Source of the DNA: Mytilus californianus
Taxonomy: Eukaryota > Mollusca > Bivalvia > Mytilida > Mytilidae
DNA length: 64,000 nt
Assembly: GCF_021869535.1 (NCBI RefSeq)
Contig: NW_026262701.1
Span: 1,441,501-1,505,500, forward strand
Reading direction: 5' to 3'
Shown here in pieces: positions 62,101-64,000 of the stretch. Within the stretch, counting starts at the first letter, position 1. Each line of letters opens with the position of its first letter. Position numbers and translations under genes: made by a program. The notes under the pieces are model-generated. The model ran no database searches and was not told where the DNA came from. It saw only the letters and a list, made by a program, of their open reading frames with translations.

Positions 62101-63251
62101 AAGATGATGTTTTTAACTCTGACACTTACCCTGCTGACAAGTGATAGGACTTTGAGTTCCTCCTGATATCTGTATAAAGCAATACTTTTGATGATGTCCC
62201 CTGCTAAGATGATGTTTTTAACTCTGACACTTACCCTGCTGACGAGTGATAGAACTTTGAGTTCCTCCTGATATCTATATAAAGCAATACTTTTGATGAT
62301 GTCCCCTGCTAAGATGATGTTTTTAACTCTGACACTTACCCTGCTGACGAGTGATAGGACTTTGAGTTCCTCCTGATATCTATATAAAGCAATACTTTTG
62401 ATGATGTCCCCTGCTAAGATGATGTTTTTAACTCTGACACTTACCCTGCTGACGAGAGACAGAACTTTGAGTTCCTCCTGATATCTATATAAAGCAATAC
62501 TTTTGATGATGTCCCCTGCTAAGATGATGTTTTTAACTCTGACACTTACCCTGCTGACCAGTGACAGAACTTTGAGTTCCTCCTGATATCTATATAAAGC
62601 AATACTTTTGATGATGTCCCCTGCTAAGATGATGTTTTTAACTCTGACACTTACCCTGCTGACGAGTGATAGGACTTTGAGTTCCTCCTGATATCTATAT
62701 AAAGCAATACTTTTGATAATGTCCCCTGCTAAGATGATGTTTTTAACTCTGACACTTACCCTGCTGACGAGTGATAGAACTTTGAGTTCCTCCTGATATC
62801 TATATAAAGCAATACTTTTGATGATGTCCCCTGCTAAGATGATGTTTTTAACTCTGACACTTACCCTGCTGACGAGTGATAGGACTTTAAGTTCCTCCTG
62901 ATATCTATATAAAGCAATACTTTTGATGATGTCCCCTGCTAAGATGATGTTTTTAACTCTGAGACTTACCCTGCTGACGAGTGATAGGACTTTGAGTTCC
63001 TCCTGATATCTATATAAAGCAATACTTTTGATGATGTCCCCTGCTAAGATGATGTTTTTAACTCTGACACTTACCCTGCTGACGAGTGATAGGACTTTGA
63101 GTTCCTCCTGATATCTATATAAAGCAATACTTTTGATTATGTCCCCTGCTAAGATGATGTTTTTAACTGTACTCAGTGTGTTGATATAAGTGAATGTGTC
63201 GATGAAGGCCACACCAATGAGATCGTTGTCCTTTAACTGCCAGATATATAG
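47088..63251 (-). CDS. CPSF1: CPSF1, cleavage and polyadenylation specificity factor subunit 1 (C-terminal seven exons)
   Basis: CPSF1 (CPSF160) is the nuclear beta-propeller scaffold of the complex that recognises AAUAAA and directs mRNA 3'-end cleavage. Seven coding exons can be joined with perfect phase: 63251-63075, 60726-60660, 59867-59820, 58347-58195, 57640-57511, 48362-48224 and 47135-47088. Key matches in order are [127 protein letters not shown] and the terminal HF-stop. This is about the last 250 residues of a ~1,400-residue family. The start lies beyond the right edge. No exon has a stop or frameshift. A conserved Gly is Cys in TQLCFL. Oddities: exon 1 and exon 5 of this list are each followed by a minisatellite made of their own 3' end and splice donor, and the 9.1-kb penultimate-but-one intron carries a DNA transposon. 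Confidence 0.93.
48224..48362 (-). CDS. CPSF1: CPSF1 exon ([11 protein letters not shown]...GTSLEQ)
   Basis: 139 bases, acceptor tttattttag, donor gtgaaa. It encodes [39 protein letters not shown] and IGTSLEQ, the conserved helical C-terminal segment. Confidence 0.93.
49955..50165 (-). repeat. tRNA-derived SINE
   Basis: On the minus strand an A-box-like GCTCTAGTGGTTAAGACC (complement of 50110-50127) is followed about 25-30 bases later by a B-box-like GGGTTTGAATCT (complement of 50074-50085). This is the spacing of a pol III internal promoter. The head resembles a tRNA and the remainder (to about 49955) is unrelated. An open frame across it is incidental. Confidence 0.7.
50712..50945 (-). pseudogene. 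3' exon of the transposase: PHD-like zinc finger
   Basis: It is open from the acceptor to TGA. It contains FTCGVC, then [17 protein letters not shown] and WMCPVC, and ends in EEE. Spacing fits a C4HC3 PHD finger with the third Cys changed to Ser. PHD fingers usually bind histone H3 tails, so a chromatin-targeting role for the parent transposase is an inference. Confidence 0.75.
50947..51611 (-). other. Intron of the transposase gene
   Basis: About 665 bases between the FRELE-coding end and the PHD exon. It contains a 'ttgccaatgagacaac' family dispersed repeat (51170-51350). The donor position is inferred from GAA|gtgatt. Confidence 0.5.
51170..51350 (+). repeat. Dispersed repeat, 'ttgccaatgagacaac' family
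   Basis: ttatgggctttgctcattgt, tgaaggctgtacggtgacct and gagagttgtatcattgccaa, parallel to 61488-61650. Confidence 0.85.
52454..53152. mobile_element. MITE with 20-bp terminal inverted repeats and TA target duplication
   Basis: The ends ccgtatagcgggttattttc (52454-52473) and its exact complement (53133-53152) are flanked by TA at 52452-52453 and 53153-53154. Subterminal inverted phrases such as aaatttcgcg and cgcgaaaat add to the symmetry. The interior is AT-rich with no open frame, so it depends on a transposase elsewhere. It sits inside the transposase coding region on the opposite reading, and its removal with one TA gives the continuous reading LETYFENWFEK. Confidence 0.9.
54010..54187 (+). 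repeat. Dispersed repeat, 'actagctgtcagtaactg' family, first part
   Basis: actttgaactagctgtcagt, aactgtgagtactctta and tgtctggtctgtgtttttgg, parallel to 61100-61400. It continues after the inserted element at 54188-54369. Confidence 0.8.
54188..54369. mobile_element. Candidate 182-bp MITE with 11-bp inverted ends
   Basis: atacgaccgca and tgcggtcgtat bound a 182-bp segment lying within a dispersed repeat whose two halves are visible on each side. No clear target duplication was found, so the limits are provisional. Confidence 0.55.
54370..54520 (+). repeat. Dispersed repeat, 'actagctgtcagtaactg' family, second part
   Basis: aaacatgtttaaccctgccg, cattctttatgag and ccaagtcaggagcagg match 61335-61390 of the other copy. 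Confidence 0.7.
55816..55900 (-). repeat. Dispersed repeat, 'caagtcagg' family, short copy
   Basis: gaacaaaaatacctaactcc, aagaaaaattcaaaa and ggaagtccataaaac resemble 45480-45540. Confidence 0.65.
56276..57592 (-). repeat. Minisatellite of CPSF1 exon end plus splice donor, 87/88-bp unit, ~15 copies
   Basis: On the minus strand each unit is about 82 bases of the exon 57511-57640 (from VYRR to NPRTY) plus the donor gtaaag. Donor starts on the plus strand are at 56276, 56364, 56451, 56539 and so on to 57505. Copies vary, for example tatctgaatctgtg against tatgttgtatctgtg, and this variant alternates in the copies around 56364-56780. The period is not a multiple of three in most units, and the frame meets TAA at each donor, so the downstream copies cannot be translated in frame. 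Confidence 0.95.
57511..57640 (-). CDS. CPSF1: CPSF1 exon ([11 protein letters not shown]...GLNPRTYR)
   Basis: 130 bases, acceptor ttttttcag. It encodes [32 protein letters not shown] and AGLNPRTY, leaving two bases (AG) to join the G of the next exon as Arg. The donor gtaaag at 57510-57505 is the first of about fifteen. Confidence 0.92.
58195..58347 (-). CDS. CPSF1: CPSF1 exon ([16 protein letters not shown]...ITYF)
   Basis: 153 bases with acceptor ttttactcacag and donor gtaagatat. It encodes [20 protein letters not shown], then [12 protein letters not shown] and [10 protein letters not shown], a well-conserved part of the third propeller. Confidence 0.94.
58561..58703. repeat. Foldback hairpin element, ~60-bp arms
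   Basis: ttgttacatagtgtgct at 58561 and its complement ending at 58703 are the outer ends of a near-perfect palindrome. It runs through cctaatacgatatatatggg and gtcagtaaattccatatg to a ~20-base centre (gattcgagcttcgctct). It is intronic in CPSF1 and unlikely to be conserved function. Confidence 0.9.
59095..59395. repeat. 41-bp intronic minisatellite, interrupted by an 80-bp insertion
   Basis: Unit (minus strand): gtatgtaatattaggac, then taattacatagactgaagct and acag. acatac recurs at 59111, 59152, 59193, 59234 and 59275. An 80-bp piece of the 'caggatctgc' family lies at 59287-59366, flanked by tgtag on both sides (59282-59286 and 59367-59371), a likely target duplication. A last unit follows. 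Each unit contains a cag|gtatgt donor-like site, but the adjacent real exon is at 59820-59867. Confidence 0.85.
59560..59750 (+). repeat. Dispersed repeat, 'caggatctgc' family
   Basis: cgacagctgtcatgtgaagc, gcaggagctggtaactcttt, gccatggtgttgtcactctc and agaatgacccttggaatctt align with 38600-39025. Confidence 0.7.
59820..59867 (-). CDS. CPSF1: CPSF1 exon ([16 protein letters not shown])
   Basis: 48 bases. The acceptor gttttttcag is strong and the donor is gtatgtaaa. The G carried in completes Val, giving [16 protein letters not shown], and the last G goes out to make Ala with the next exon (HPEARES). Family members have VSDRxxNLxxYxYxPEA here. Confidence 0.92.
60195..60292. repeat. Dispersed repeat with acgg-rich run and GC hairpin end
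   Basis: gggacgtacggacggacgta followed by gacggacaagggtaaaac and cccccaccgctacggcgggg. The last phrase forms a strong stem. I recall this module as common in bivalve introns. Confidence 0.65.
60660..60726 (-). CDS. CPSF1: CPSF1 exon (DIKPLETY...TQLCFL)
   Basis: 67 bases between an acceptor atgattttatag and a donor gtaagttcc. It encodes [19 protein letters not shown] and then CFL, and leaves one G for the next codon. Confidence 0.9.
61100..61400 (+). repeat. Dispersed repeat, 'actagctgtcagtaactg' family
   Basis: ggctttgaactagctgtcag, cacatccggtctgtgttttt, ggttagggggagggttgggc and ccaagtcaggaacctg. A second, interrupted copy is at 54010-54520. Confidence 0.8.
61488..61650 (+). repeat. Dispersed repeat, 'ttgccaatgagacaac' family
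   Basis: tttcggggccttttatagct, gtatgggttttgctcattgt, aaggccatacagtgatctat and gagagttgtctcattggcaa. This is the best-preserved of the copies in this window. Confidence 0.88.
62064..63174 (-). repeat. Coding minisatellite: CPSF1 exon end plus splice donor, 105-bp unit, ~10 copies
   Basis: On the minus strand each unit is the last 93 bases of the CPSF1 exon ([10 protein letters not shown] to LVSR) followed by 12 intronic bases, gtaagtgtcaga. Ten donors (acttac on the plus strand) lie exactly 105 bp apart: 62124, 62229, 62334, 62439, 62544, 62649, 62754, 62859, 62964 and 63069. A partial eleventh copy ends at about 62064. The period is 35 codons, and the intronic 12 bases read VSVR or VSLR, so one frame is open through all copies. 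The copies differ by a few bases, several of them synonymous. Confidence 0.95.
63075..63251 (-). CDS. CPSF1: CPSF1 exon ([10 protein letters not shown]...LVSR)
   Basis: The 3' splice site is atatttcag, ending at 63252. The exon is 177 bases, phase 0 at both ends, and closes with AGG before gtaagt at 63074-63069. It encodes [19 protein letters not shown], then [20 protein letters not shown] and the end VLSLVSR. The donor chosen is the first of ten identical ones. The frame continues open past it into the repeat array. Confidence 0.92.
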
Positions 63252-64000
63252 CTGAAATATACATGTTTTAGTGTATATGTTAATTCCATGGTCATAAAAT
63301 GCATCTCAACGTAGTCTGGTATCTATTAATATTATTACTATATGATATTGGGACAGATACTGTAAATAGGGATATTTTTGAAGTTTTCACCAAAATTTGC
63401 CATTATAATAACAAATGCAATATGCAGTTAATTTAAAAGTAATATCTTAGTTGGATGTAGACTTTCAATTTGACATGTCCCATTGACAATAATTTAGACT
63501 TCTCTTTATGACTTTTTACATTTTATTTATTACTATTAATTTCATACTGACTTTGACATATATCTGATTTCTCAAAAGCAATAAACAAAATAAACAAGTG
63601 AAACTTTGAGCTACTGCTCACTGATGATACCCCCAGCCAAAATATTTGACGGTAAACAGGAAGTTGTTGAGTGATGAATCTGAAAACACATCACACGGTA
63701 GAGCTGACTTATATAAACACTGAAACCAAATTTCAGAAATCTTTGTAATGTAGTTCCTGAGAAAAATGTGACTAAAATTTTCAACTTGGATGTGTTGTGT
63801 AAAATGATGTAAGTGTTCGATAAACAGGAAGTTGTTGAGTGATCAATCAGAAAACGCATCACACAGTATAACTGACTTATATAAACCCTGAAACCAAATT
63901 TCAGAAATCCTTGTATTGTAGTTCCTGAGAAAGATGTGACGAAAAATTTTCATGGGACAGATGGACGGACTGACAGACTGACGGATGGATGGATGGACGG
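63252..64000. repeat. CPSF1 intron with two copies of a ~170-bp dispersed repeat
   Basis: aaacaggaagttgttgagtg followed by catcacac, ctgacttatataaac, gaaaccaaatttcagaaatc and gtagttcctgagaaa occurs from about 63655 and again from about 63822. It closes with a gacggatggatggatggacg run at the window edge. No further CPSF1 exon was found here; 63252-63600 holds nothing recognisable. Confidence 0.75.

Noticed and set aside
62064..63212. A 382-codon open frame as an independent repeat protein
   Set aside because: It is the CPSF1 exon reading through its own splice donor into tandem copies of itself. The splice phases show that the normal mRNA leaves at 63075.

Overview
The window looks like AT-rich nuclear DNA from a bivalve mollusc, most likely a marine mussel (Mytilus). 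The genes have introns. Several dispersed repeats match families I remember from mussel genomes. The one clearly intact gene encodes an animal CPSF1. No prokaryotic or viral gene organisation is visible.

Layout. (1) 1-32585 is one uninterrupted satellite array of a ~74-bp monomer, roughly 440 copies. It contains very recent higher-order duplications: a 2,030-bp block twice in tandem, a 4,902-bp block twice in tandem and almost identical, and 3.92-kb and 3.69-kb spaced duplications. (2) 32586-39210 is a graveyard of mobile DNA: a mussel-type dispersed repeat, a decayed reverse transcriptase on the minus strand, and a foldback-like element (35.3-38.5 kb) whose long inverted arms are built from short degenerate tandem repeats. 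(3) 39241-40370 carries a Mab-21/cGAS-like nucleotidyltransferase relic on the plus strand, broken by three frameshifts. (4) 40371-46815 is non-coding, with two families of inverted repeat pairs and further dispersed repeats. (5) 47088-63251 on the minus strand holds the last seven coding exons of CPSF1, the large subunit of the pre-mRNA cleavage and polyadenylation specificity factor. The splice phases fit throughout, and the gene begins beyond the right edge.

The most striking observation is in CPSF1. Two of its exon/5'-splice-site junctions have each become a minisatellite. After the exon at 63075-63251, a 105-bp unit (last 93 exonic bases plus the first 12 intronic bases) is repeated about ten times. 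It stays in frame, so the reading frame is open through every copy. After the exon at 57511-57640, an 87/88-bp unit (about 82 exonic bases plus 6 intronic) is repeated about fifteen times. Its frame closes at once, because the splice donor itself supplies a TAA. The gene therefore has about 25 near-identical competing splice donors. Distal use of the first array would add multiples of 35 residues; distal use of the second would truncate the protein.

The 9.1-kb intron between 57510 and 48363 also hosts a ~6.9-kb DNA transposon with perfect 28-bp terminal inverted repeats. It encodes a pogo/Tigger-like DDE transposase with a C-terminal PHD-like zinc finger in a separate exon. That transposase is now dead: it has a 699-bp MITE inserted at a TA and three single-base frameshifts at or near homopolymer runs. 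Removing the MITE and one TA restores the reading frame exactly at the junction.
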